From contig NZ_CP094380.1 in the NCBI RefSeq assembly GCF_022809775.1, forward strand, positions 2,455,501 to 2,519,500: a stretch of 64,000 bases of DNA. Reading direction: 5' to 3'. A program made the translations under genes and the position numbers. The first letter of the stretch is position 1. Each line of letters opens with the position of its first letter. Source of the DNA: Pseudodesulfovibrio tunisiensis. Its GTDB lineage: Bacteria > Desulfobacterota > Desulfovibrionia > Desulfovibrionales > Desulfovibrionaceae. Positions 19,133-30,234 of the stretch are shown one piece after another. The notes below the pieces were generated by a model. That model searched no databases and was not told the DNA's origin. It worked only from the letters and a program-made list of their open reading frames with translations.

Positions 19133-19951
19133 CTAGCCTCCGGGCCGGTTCAGGTCGAAGATGAACCCGTCCACGTCAAAGGTGCCGTCGTCCGCGGGCA
19201 CGCGATCCGGGGCGAGTTCGCGCACCTCCTGCCCCATGCGCAGGCTGCGCTTGTCCAGCACGATGTCCACCCGCCGGTTCAGGCGACGGTTTTCCGCGTT
19301 GGTCTGGGGCGCCTTGGGCAGGTATTTGCCGAATCCCTCCAGCCGAAGCATGTCCGCGGGCATGCCCGCATCCAGCATGTGACGATATACGGCCAGAGCA
19401 CGATTCAGGGAAAGTTTCCACGAAAGATCGGGCACGCGTTCGTCGTCGCCCGGTTCGTAGTTGAGTCCCAGTTCATCGCGCAGTTCCGAGGTATGCCCGG
19501 CAATGAGCAGGGGGTACTGGGCGCGAAGCAGCACCGGGGCAATGCGGTCCAGAAGCGCAACGCCGTCCGGGGTCAGTGTGGCGGAAGCAGGCGCGAACAG
19601 CACGTCCGCGTTCACGGACAGCACCTGCACGAACCTGTTGGACTCGAAGCGCAGGTCGTCCTCGGCATTTTCCCACATCAGGGGCTTGAGCGGCTCGAGG
19701 TCTCCGGAATCAATGGGACCGGGCTCCACGGTGCGGCGGGTATCCTTGCGCGAAAAAACCTCGTAGCTCTTGTCGTGCCAGCCGAAGGTGCCGATGATGG
19801 AGCCGAGCACGATGAGTTTTCGCCGTTCGTCCACCTTGGCCATGCTGACCAGAAGCACGAAAAAGGTCAGCATGAGGGTCATGCAGTCCGTGAAGGTGAT
19901 CAGCCACGGGGGCATCTCCTCACAGAGGACCTTTTTCTTCTTCTTGGCCAT
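19133..19951 (-). CDS. motB: Flagellar motor stator protein MotB
   Basis: Peptidoglycan-anchored stator subunit of 272 residues. The layout is a basic N-terminus, one membrane helix with WLITFTDCMTLMLTFFVLLVSM carrying the conserved Asp, a linker, and an OmpA-like domain (LIAGHTSELRDELG, LSLNRALAVYRHML, NRRLNRRVDIVL). It directly follows motA, the usual order, so I give it the motB name and treat the downstream paralogue as the extra copy. Its partner motA is broken in this sequence. Confidence 0.9.
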   Translation of the reverse strand: MAKKKKKVLCEEMPPWLITFTDCMTLMLTFFVLLVSMAKVDERRKLIVLGSIIGTFGWHDKSYEVFSRKDTRRTVEPGPIDSGDLEPLKPLMWENAEDDLRFESNRFVQVLSVNADVLFAPASATLTPDGVALLDRIAPVLLRAQYPLLIAGHTSELRDELGLNYEPGDDERVPDLSWKLSLNRALAVYRHMLDAGMPADMLRLEGFGKYLPKAPQTNAENRRLNRRVDIVLDKRSLRMGQEVRELAPDRVPADDGTFDVDGFIFDLNRPGG

Positions 19952-20019
19952 GTGCCTTTCCCTTGCCGTCCCGAGTCGTCAGGCTGTCGGAAAGCCGCGA
20001 TTCGTTGCGCCGTCGCGGG

Positions 20020-20782
20020 CTAGTCCGAAGCCAGCCTGTCCTTGGGCGGGAGGTAGCTGTTGAGTTTTTCCTCGATGATGCGCGGGTTTTCGCCCTTGGA
20101 AATGGCGAGAATGCCTTCCATGATCATTTCCCGGAGCAAGGACTTCTTCCTTGCTCCGGGCCTTGAGCTTGCCGGCCATGGGGTTGAACACGAGGTTGGC
20201 GAGAATCGCGCCGTACAGGGTGGTGAGCAGGGCCACGGCCATGGCCGGGCCGATGGTGCTGGGGTCGGACATGGTCTGGAGCATCTGCACCAGACCGATG
20301 ACCGTGCCGATCATGCCCATGGCCGGGCAGAGCACGCCGAGCTGGGCCACCACGTCCGCACCGCTGGCGTGCCGCTCCTCCAGATAGGAAATCTCGGTCT
20401 CCATGATCTCCTGAATGGTCTACGGCTCCAGACCGTCCACCGTGAGCTGGAGGCCCTTGCGCATGTAGTCGTCATCGATTTCCTTGATCAGGGGTTCCAG
20501 AGACAGGATGCCTTCGCGGCGGGCGCGGTTGGCGTAGTCCTTGAACCGCTCGATGATGTCGGCCGGGTTGTCCAGACTGGAAAAGAACGTGTTCTTGATG
20601 ACCCCGATCACGCCGATGACGTAGCCCATGGGAAAGTTGACCAGAGCCGCGCCAATGGTGCCGCCGATGACGATGAGAAAGGATGGGATGGAAACAAAGA
20701 CGATCAGGCTGGAGCCTGTCAGGATGGCGGCCACGACCAAGCCGAAAGAGAGCACGATGCCTATGACGGTCCCGAGATCCAT
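20020..20782 (-). pseudogene. motA: motA, interrupted by an in-frame TAG and a +1 frameshift
   Basis: Proton-channel subunit of the flagellar stator. The N-terminal part (MDLGTVIGIVLSFGLVVAAI...) is a clear MotA and reads to a TAG at 20420-20422, where a sense codon (probably CAG) is expected. The same frame then resumes with TIQEIMETEISYLEERHASGADV and the PAMGMIGTVIGLVQML motif. Near 20151 an extra base shifts the frame. In the +1 frame the expected end continues to SYLPPKDRLASD and stops at 20020. The extra base completes a 13-bp-arm perfect palindrome (20130-20160). It is either a true pseudogene or a sequence error; two independent lesions make one stray error less likely. Confidence 0.85.
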
Positions 20783-20805
20783 ACCCGTTCCTTATCCGAT
20801 TCAGG

Positions 20806-21510
20806 TTATCTTTTACAGGGCCTTGGCCCGAAAATCTTCGTGCCTATGCGCACCAGCGTGGCGCCCTCTTCCACTGCCGGGACGAAATCCCCGGTCATGC
20901 CCATGGACAGGTGCGGCAGGGAAATGCCAAGCCGGGGTTCCAGTGCGTCGCGCAGTTCCCGGAGCCGGGCGAAATAGGGCCGCGCCGCCTCGGGTTCGTC
21001 GAAGAACGGAGGCAGGGTCATCAGACCCCGAAGCCGCAGCCCGTTCATCTCCATGACCGCGTCGGCCAGTTCGTTCAGCCCCTGCTGCTCCACCCCGGAC
21101 TTCTGCTCTTCCCCGGCCAGACTGGCCTGAAGCAGGATGTCCTGCACGATGCCCAGAGTTTCCGCCTTCCTGTTCAACGCCTTGGCCAGCTTGATCGAGT
21201 CCACGCTGTGCACGAGGCTGAATCTGCCAGCCACGAATCTGGCCTTGTTGGACTGAAGCCCGCCAATGAAATGCCAACGGATGTCCAGCCCGGCCAGCGT
21301 CTCGATCTTGTCCGTGGCCTCCTGCACGTAGTTTTCCCCGAAGTCCGCATGTCCGGCCTCGGCCAGCGTGCGAATGCTTTCCGCAGGATGCAGCTTGGAC
21401 ACCGCCACCAGAGTAACGTCTTCGGGCGCGCGCCCGGCCACCCTTGCCGCCTCGTCAATCTCCCGACGAACCAGAGCCAGCCTGTCCGTCAGCGTCATTG
21501 TGTCATTCAT
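20806..21510 (-). CDS. yggS: PLP homeostasis protein (YggS/PROSC family)
   Basis: Binds pyridoxal 5'-phosphate and buffers vitamin B6 and amino/keto acid pools in the cytoplasm; no catalytic activity is established. The product has the PLP-lysine motif VTLVAVSKLHP, then FGENYVQEATDK, the WHFIGGLQSNKAR block and the C-terminal LSMGMTGDFVPAVEEGATLVRIGTKIFG signature. I chose ATG 21510 (MNDTMTLTDRL), though an ATG four codons later is also possible. It is 23 bp upstream of motA and likely heads the motility transcript. Confidence 0.92.
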   Translation of the reverse strand: MNDTMTLTDRLALVRREIDEAARVAGRAPEDVTLVAVSKLHPAESIRTLAEAGHADFGENYVQEATDKIETLAGLDIRWHFIGGLQSNKARFVAGRFSLVHSVDSIKLAKALNRKAETLGIVQDILLQASLAGEEQKSGVEQQGLNELADAVMEMNGLRLRGLMTLPPFFDEPEAARPYFARLRELRDALEPRLGISLPHLSMGMTGDFVPAVEEGATLVRIGTKIFGPRPCKR

Positions 21511-21723
21511 ATTCGTATCATATCCGGGCCTTGTGCCTATCCGCTTATCGGCCCGTTCCATATTTAGTTTACCGAACAACTGAAAAAAACCGTGTTTTTC
21601 AAACCGCCTGCCTCAGTATTTACACGTTTTTTTCCCATGTAACCAGCCGGAATCCCGTCACATGTGGGGGAAATCCACAAAAATGCCGTCTTTTCGGACC
21701 GTTATGTCTAGATATTATCTAAA

Positions 21724-24720
<2,997 letters not shown>

Positions 24721-24782
24721 TCTTCCGCAGAACAATCGGCTCGACAATCCCCTTTCGGAAAAAAACGGACCACCACGGCAGC

Positions 24783-25262
24783 AAATCAGGCTGGCCCCCA
24801 AAGAGGGAGATGCAAGGCGCAGGAAAGGGGCAGGATCGACGCGTATTCCCATACGCGAGAGTCTGGCCCTTTCGCAGCAACGCCGCAGACTCCCTGCATC
24901 CAAAACAGGCTGGTTCAAAATGGGGAGAGGCAAGGCGCAGGAAAGGGGCAGGATCGACGCGTATTCCCATGCGCGAGAGTCTGGCCCTTTCGCAGCAACG
25001 CCGCAGATTCCCTGCATCCAAAACAGGCTGGTTCAAAATGGGGAGATGCAAGGCGCAGGAAAGGGGCAGGATCGACGCGTATTCCCATACGCGAGAGTCT
25101 GGCCCTTTCGCAGCAACGCCGCAGATTCCCTGCATCCAAAACAGGCTGGTTCAAAATGGGGAGATGCAAGGCGCAAGAAAGGGGCAGGATCGACGCGTAT
25201 TCCCATACGCGAGAGTCTGGCCTTTTCGCAGCAACGCCGCAGATCCCCGTTTTGAGACAGCC
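24783..25262 (+). repeat. Tandem 118-bp repeat, four units
   Basis: The marker GGGAGA followed by GCAAGGCGCAGG recurs at 24805, 24923, 25041 and 25159, an exact 118-bp period. Each unit holds the hairpin CGCGTAT-TCCC-ATACGCG and a boundary block with CAGGCTGGTTCAAAATGG. Units differ at only a few bases, so the expansion is recent. 118 is not a multiple of three and no frame is conserved, so it is non-coding. It fills the whole gap between the kinase and the convergent lytic transglycosylase. A lone diverged relative lies at 54198-54288. Confidence 0.92.
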
Positions 25263-25264
25263 TG

Positions 25265-26752
25265 TCAGAAGGTGTTTTCCGGAGAAAGCCCCTGTTTTTC
25301 GCGGGCCGCGTCCCGTTCCTCCAGCACCTGATTCATGGTCCGGTAGGCTGCGTAGTAGATGAGCACCTTGGCCACGTAGGTCACGGTTTCCGCGCCGATG
25401 GTCTCATAGGCCGCGTATTCCACGTTGCGAAACCAGAGGTTCGGATCAAGGCCCATTTTCCCGGCCCGGGTCCGGAGTTCGTTCACGCGGGCCGGGCCCG
25501 CGTTGTATGCGGCCAGAGCAAAATCCACTCTGGCCTGCTCCGGGATGGAGGGATCGGAAAAATAGCGGTCCTTGAGAAAACGCAGATACTTGACTCCGGC
25601 GTGGATGTTGCCTTCGGGCGTGGTCACGTCCGGCACGTTCACGTTGGGATCGGCGGCCGTGGACGGCTTGATCTGCATCAGGCCCACTGCGCCCTTGCTG
25701 CTCCTGCGGCCCATGTCGAATCGGGATTCCTGATAGGCCATGGCCGCGATCTTGAGCCAGTCGAACCCGTACATGTCCGCGTACTTGCGGAACAGGGGCG
25801 CGTATTCGGCCAGCAGCTTGCGTTCTCTGACAGCCACGGGATTGACCAGATTGCGGTCCTCGAAATAGCGCTTGAACAGCATGTTGCCCATGAGCGTGCC
25901 CTCACGCACCCGGGCCGCATAGGCGTTCAGGCTTTCCAGCAGTTTGCGGTCCCCGGGCCGCACCGCCCATGCCAGACTGTCCCCGGCGCTGAAGGGCGCG
26001 TCCACGTAGGGACGCGTGTCCGGCAGCGCCCGATGCCACAACTCGGCCCGGTGCGCCTCGCAGGCCGCATAGTCGATGATCCCGGCATCGACCATTTCCA
26101 GCAGGTCTTCCGTGGCCAGCCCCTGATCCGCCTCCCGGATGCGCACGGCCTGCCGATGCCGCTGACGCAATTCCGCGTTGAAGGTCTCCAGATGCGGCTT
26201 GTAGCTGCTCCCGGCCATGACCCACACGGTCTTTCCGGCCAGATCCTCGGGCGTGCCGATGGCCGGGGCGTCCTTGGCGCCCACAGCGATTTCCCGGATT
26301 CCGGTGCGATAGGGTTCGGTGAAGGCCACCTTGCGTTCCCGGTCTCTGGTCACGGTCAGGCCGGCAGCCACCACGTCCCCCCGGCCTTCCAGCAGGGCGG
26401 GAACGAGCCTGTCGAAAGGCACGGCAATGAACACCACGCGCGCGGTCTTGCCAAACCTGGGACCGCTCTTGCCGAGATGCTTCTCATACCCGCGCATGAG
26501 TTCGTATTCCAGCCCGCGCATTCTGCCCCGAACCATGAAGAAATTGGTCTTGTCGTAGCTGACCAGCACACGGACCGGGCGGCGTTCCCTGACCATGTCG
26601 TCCAGATCGCCCTTCCACGGGTCCATGATCCGCGCCAGACTGGGCGGCTCATCCCCGGTATCCGGGGTTTTCGCCACGAAAAGGAGCAGTGCGCCCCCGA
26701 GAATCAGGGCCAGAACACAGGCCGAACCAAGCAGGATATGCGTTTTCTTCAT
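25265..26752 (-). CDS. Membrane-bound lytic transglycosylase F-like protein
   Basis: Peptidoglycan-cleaving enzyme of 495 residues with MltF architecture: an N-terminal anchor (about residues 5-27), a solute-binding-protein-3-like domain (about 60-300), and an SLT transglycosylase domain from about 330, with the catalytic Glu in AAMAYQESRFD, then KGAVGLMQIKPSTA and FALAAYNAGPARV. I chose the ATG at 26752 (MKKTHILL) because it begins the hydrophobic anchor. Extensions upstream look non-coding. The stop lies at the edge of the 118-bp repeat array. Confidence 0.88.
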   Translation of the reverse strand: MKKTHILLGSACVLALILGGALLLFVAKTPDTGDEPPSLARIMDPWKGDLDDMVRERRPVRVLVSYDKTNFFMVRGRMRGLEYELMRGYEKHLGKSGPRFGKTARVVFIAVPFDRLVPALLEGRGDVVAAGLTVTRDRERKVAFTEPYRTGIREIAVGAKDAPAIGTPEDLAGKTVWVMAGSSYKPHLETFNAELRQRHRQAVRIREADQGLATEDLLEMVDAGIIDYAACEAHRAELWHRALPDTRPYVDAPFSAGDSLAWAVRPGDRKLLESLNAYAARVREGTLMGNMLFKRYFEDRNLVNPVAVRERKLLAEYAPLFRKYADMYGFDWLKIAAMAYQESRFDMGRRSSKGAVGLMQIKPSTAADPNVNVPDVTTPEGNIHAGVKYLRFLKDRYFSDPSIPEQARVDFALAAYNAGPARVNELRTRAGKMGLDPNLWFRNVEYAAYETIGAETVTYVAKVLIYYAAYRTMNQVLEERDAAREKQGLSPENTF

Positions 26753-26837
26753 GCGCAGCACCGGGTTGCCGGTTTCAGGATACGTCACAGTACGACGTAT
26801 TCCGAACAAATCCAACCGGAAAACCCGTGGGGAAAGA

Positions 26838-27527
26838 CTAGAGGCCGTTGTCCATGCAGTCGGCAAGCCCCTGTTCGTCCAGCACGGCAATGGCGCGGCC
26901 CTTGACCGTGAGCATGCCCAGATCGGCCATGCGGCGCAGGGTTCGGGACAGGGCCTCGGGCGTGACGCCGATGATCTTGGACAGCTCGCGATGGGTCATG
27001 GGCAGATGGATGCGTGCGTCGCCGGTTCGGGGCAGATGGGAGAGGTAGGCGGCCACGCGCTGGGGAATCTCCCGCAGGGACAGGGATTCGATCAGCTCCA
27101 TGGACTGGCGCAGCCGGGTGGAGAGCACGCGCACGATGTTGAACAGCAGGGCCGGGTCCTGCCCGGCAATGGATTCGAATGCAGACATGGACAGGGACAC
27201 GATGCTCGACGGCTCCAGCACGGCCACGCTCGCAGGCGAATGTTCGGCATGAAACGCCGAACACAGGCAGAAGGGTTCGCCCGGGGAAAAGAAGTACAGG
27301 GTCTGCTCCCTGCCCCGGGCCGAGGTCTTGAACATCTTGGCCCGACCACTGACGAGCAGAAAGAAGCCGCGCACCTTCTGCCTTTCCGAAACAATCACCT
27401 CGCCGGGCTGATGCGCGGTTTCCACGGCATTGGCGCAGAACAGGTCGAGCTGTTCGCCGGACACGCCCTTGAAGAATTCCAGCTCGGCAAGCCGGGCCTT
27501 GAGATTCCTTGTCTTTTTTCCGCTCAT
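26838..27527 (-). CDS. Crp/Fnr-family transcriptional regulator
   Basis: Dimeric DNA-binding regulator of about 229 residues: an N-terminal cyclic-nucleotide-binding-like beta-roll (about residues 15-130), a dimer helix and a C-terminal winged helix-turn-helix (about 165-225). The recognition helix reads TPEALSRTLRRM. Its E-x-x-S-R pattern is that of FNR, which reads TTGAT half-sites. It lacks the N-terminal cysteine cluster of FNR, so the signal is not a classical FNR iron-sulfur switch. The ATG at 27527 is chosen. A perfect FNR-type palindrome lies just upstream, and the gene is divergent from the octahaem cytochrome. Confidence 0.88.
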   Translation of the reverse strand: MSGKKTRNLKARLAELEFFKGVSGEQLDLFCANAVETAHQPGEVIVSERQKVRGFFLLVSGRAKMFKTSARGREQTLYFFSPGEPFCLCSAFHAEHSPASVAVLEPSSIVSLSMSAFESIAGQDPALLFNIVRVLSTRLRQSMELIESLSLREIPQRVAAYLSHLPRTGDARIHLPMTHRELSKIIGVTPEALSRTLRRMADLGMLTVKGRAIAVLDEQGLADCMDNGL

Positions 27528-27528
27528 G

Positions 27529-27542
27529 TTGATCTCGATCAA
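27529..27542. promoter_or_regulatory. FNR-type operator, TTGATCTCGATCAA
   Basis: Perfect 14-bp palindrome matching the FNR/ANR consensus TTGAT-N4-ATCAA. It ends 2 bp before the regulator's start codon, so binding should block that gene's expression. On the plus strand it is centred 41.5 bp upstream of a possible start point near 27577, with CATATA at 27565-27570 as -10. This is the class II activation spacing for the cytochrome genes. The transcription start is inferred, not shown. Confidence 0.6.
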
Positions 27543-27770
27543 TGACCTTTTTCCGCATGTATCTCATATATGAATCATGATTGCCACCATGGCCGGATTT
27601 TGACACGAGGAGCTGAAACATCCGGGAACCCGTTGGAATTTCCCTGATTATCATGTGTCAAACTCATGAAAAAAAGGTATGGGAAAGGTAATCGTGTCTC
27701 TCGTGTCCCGCGCGTTCGAACGAAACCGGATGGGGAGCGGGCATGCAACAGGATGACCAGGAGGTGCTCA

Positions 27771-29492
27771 ATGCACGGATTCATGCGGCAAGGCGCGCTC
27801 TGTCTGCTCGCGGCCGTATTCTGGATCGCCGCGGCCGGACAGGGGTTCGCCGCAGTGGACCACGAATCGGCCCCGGGGCGCGAAATGGCCATTCAGGCCA
27901 CCAAGGCAAAGCCTCTGGTCCGCACCAGAACCGCGGATCACAGCAAGTTCAAGGAACTCCAGTTCGACGCGGAAACCCTGAAGACCATGAAGCCCGAGGA
28001 CGTGACCGCCACCTGCCTGAAGTGTCACAATCAGGCGGGCGACCAGTTCCACAAGACCATTCACTGGACATGGCGCGATCTGGAGGACGATGGCAAGCCG
28101 GGCGAATTCGGCAAGGGCGGCATTTCCGTCAACAACTTCTGAATCAACGTGGCAAGCAACGAGGCTCGTTGCACTTCCTGTCACGCCGGCTATGGATGGA
28201 AGGACAAGCATTTCGACTTTGCCTCCCAGAATCGCATCGACTGTCTGGTCTGTCACGAGCAGACCGGCACCTACAAGAAGTTTCCCGCCGGATCCGGATA
28301 TCCCGCGCCGTGGATCGCGGACCCGGAAAATCCGGACAGGCAGAAGGGCAAGCTCTTCAAGGGCAACGGCAAGACCTACTACGCCCCGGACTGGGCCAAG
28401 GTGTCCCAGAGCGTGGGCCTTCCCTCACGCAGGAACTGCGGCACCTGCCACTTTTTCGGTGGCGGGGGCGACGCAGTCAAGCACGGGGACCTGGACTCCT
28501 CCATCACCAGGCCCGGCAAGCAGCTTGATGTGCACATGGGCTCGCAGGAGACCGGTGGCCAGGAATTCCAGTGCACGCGCTGCCATACCACCAAGGCCCA
28601 CCACATAGCGGGCCGCATCTACGGTCGCCCGGCCGCGGCAGAGCGCAAGAGCCTGCTTCAGGACGATCTGGGCGACAAGATCATGTGCGAATCCTGCCAC
28701 GGCACCGAACCGCACATCCGGGGCATGGATGCCAAGCTCAACGACCACACCGACAAGGTGGCGTGCCAGACATGCCACATCCCGGAATACGCCCGGGCGC
28801 AACCCACCAAGATGTGGTGGGACTGGTCCAAGGCCGGACAGCTCATGGACGGCAAGGCCAAGGTCAAGGGCGAGGACGGCAAGCCGATCTTCGACAAGAA
28901 GAAGGGCGAATTCAAGTGGGCCAGAAACGTGGTTCCGGAATACTACTGGTATGACGGCACCCTGTCCCACATCACGATCAAGGACCGCATCGACCCCACG
29001 CACGAGGTCTGGCTGAACCGGCCGAACGGCTCGCGCGACAATCCCAATGCCCGGATCATGCCCTTCAAGGTGCACCGCGGCCTGACTCCGTACGACAAGG
29101 TCAACAAGGTCATGGTGGTGCCGCACCTCTTCCCGAAGGGCAAGGACGACAAGACCGCGTTCTGGAAGCACTTCGACTGGAACAACTCCATCAGGGCGGG
29201 CATGGAATACGTTGGTCAGCCCTACAGCGGCGAATACGGATTCGTGCAGACCGCGTACGTGTTCCCCACCACCCACATGGTGGCCCCGCGCGAAAATGCG
29301 CTTCAGTGCAGCGCCTGCCACAGCCGCACCGATAGCCGCCTCAAGAATCTGGGCGGGTTCTACATGCCTGCGCGCGACTCGTTCAAGGTCGTGGACGCGG
29401 CAGGCTGGTTCGGCGTGGGCGCGTCCCTTGTGGCCGTCATCATCCACGGGATCATGCGCTTCGTTGCCGGCCTGAAGCGCAAGGAGGAGTAG
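27771..29492 (+). CDS. Octahaem c-type cytochrome, tetrathionate-reductase family, with in-frame TGA (candidate selenoprotein)
   Basis: Periplasmic multihaem reductase-like protein read through a TGA at 28140-28142. ATG 27771 has GGAGG seven bases upstream and begins a signal peptide (to about residue 28, AGQGFAA). Eight CXXCH motifs follow: CLKCH before the TGA, then CTSCH, CLVCH, CGTCH, CTRCH, CESCH, CQTCH and CSACH. A C-terminal membrane helix (SLVAVIIHGIMRFVAG) anchors it. The TGA falls in NNF-x-INVASNEARCTSCHAGYGWKD. In relatives I recall, this position is Cys (NNFCI). The same frame continues without any other lesion, haem spacing is normal, and a hairpin suited to a bacterial SECIS follows. 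The alternatives are a nonsense mutation or a sequence error. It sits 3 bp upstream of a cytochrome b gene. Confidence 0.85.
28149..28184 (+). promoter_or_regulatory. Candidate bacterial SECIS hairpin
   Basis: Immediately downstream of the TGA. The lower stem is GTGGCA (28149-28154) with TGTCAC (28179-28184, one G-U pair). The upper stem is GCAACG (28156-28161) with CGTTGC (28167-28172). The apical loop is AGGCU (28162-28166), starting 20 nt after the TGA. A guanine early in a short loop at this distance is what SelB-dependent elements such as that of E. coli fdhF show. Folding energy was not computed. Confidence 0.6.
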
Positions 29493-29495
29493 GCC

Positions 29496-30152
29496 ATGAC
29501 CGGACACAAGATGAAGAAGATATACCTGTACAGCAAGTTCGAGCGGTTCTGGCACTGGATTCAGGCCATCCTGATCATCCTTCTGCTCGCCACGGGATTC
29601 GAGGTGCACGGCACCATCGACCTGCTCGGGTTCATGAAGGCCGTGGACCTGCACAACACCATCGGCCTGACATGGCTGATCCTGTTCGTGTTCATCGTGT
29701 TCTGGCTGTTCGTGACCCACGAGTACAAGCAGTATGCGCCGACGTCCAAAAAGCTGCTGGAAGTGATCCGGTACTATGCCTCGGGCATATTCAGGGGCGA
29801 GCCGCATCCGGTGCAGAAGCGCAAGGACGCCAAGCACAACCCCATGCAGCGCCTGACCTATCTGGGGCTGACCGCAGTGCTGCTGCCGCTCCAGATGATC
29901 ACGGGCCTGCTCTACTGGGGCTACAACGACTGGACCGATTGGGGCGTGGCCGGGTTCCTGACTCTGGACATGGTGGCCCTGATCCACATGATCGGCGCGT
30001 TCGCCATCCTCATCTTCCTGCTGGTCCACCTGTACATGACCACCACGGGCCATACGGTCACGGCCCATGTGGCGGCCATGTTCTCGGGCTGGGAGGAAGT
30101 TCCGGAAGAGGAAGAAATCGAGGAATGGGAACGCAAGGTCGAACGCCCGTAG
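29496..30152 (+). CDS. Cytochrome b561-type membrane subunit
   Basis: Integral membrane di-haem cytochrome b of 218 residues, probably passing quinol electrons to the octahaem cytochrome. Four main membrane helices have His residues in FERFWHWIQA, VDLHNTIGL, ALIHMIGAFA and LVHLYMTTTGHT, the pattern of thiosulfate-reductase/Ni-Fe-hydrogenase cytochrome b proteins. An acidic C-terminal tail follows. AAGGAGGAG lies just before the ATG and the gene begins 3 bp after the cytochrome c stop, so the two are co-transcribed. A terminator follows. Confidence 0.9.
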   Translation: MTGHKMKKIYLYSKFERFWHWIQAILIILLLATGFEVHGTIDLLGFMKAVDLHNTIGLTWLILFVFIVFWLFVTHEYKQYAPTSKKLLEVIRYYASGIFRGEPHPVQKRKDAKHNPMQRLTYLGLTAVLLPLQMITGLLYWGYNDWTDWGVAGFLTLDMVALIHMIGAFAILIFLLVHLYMTTTGHTVTAHVAAMFSGWEEVPEEEEIEEWERKVERP

Positions 30153-30179
30153 CGTCGAGGCCTCGCAACAACGAAAAAA

Positions 30180-30206
30180 AGGGGAAGCCGTTCGGCTTCC
30201 CCTTTC
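30180..30206 (+). terminator. Rho-independent terminator after the cytochrome genes
   Basis: GGGGAAGCC-GTTC-GGCTTCCCC followed by TTTCATTT, with an A-run on the other side. It may serve both the cytochrome operon and convergent lepB. Confidence 0.8.
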
Positions 30207-30234
30207 ATTTCCTCATCGGTTTCGGCAACCGGCC

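Noticed and set aside
20420..20422. Pyrrolysine or other read-through at the motA TAG
   Set aside because: The same gene carries a separate frameshift, the position has no known special residue in MotA, and no downstream element was seen.
28140..28142. Simple nonsense mutation or sequencing error in the octahaem cytochrome as the preferred explanation
   Set aside because: Not excluded, because motA and an acyl-CoA ligase in this window are also interrupted. But a single TGA at an expected Cys with a suitable hairpin downstream fits selenocysteine better, and the frame is otherwise perfect.
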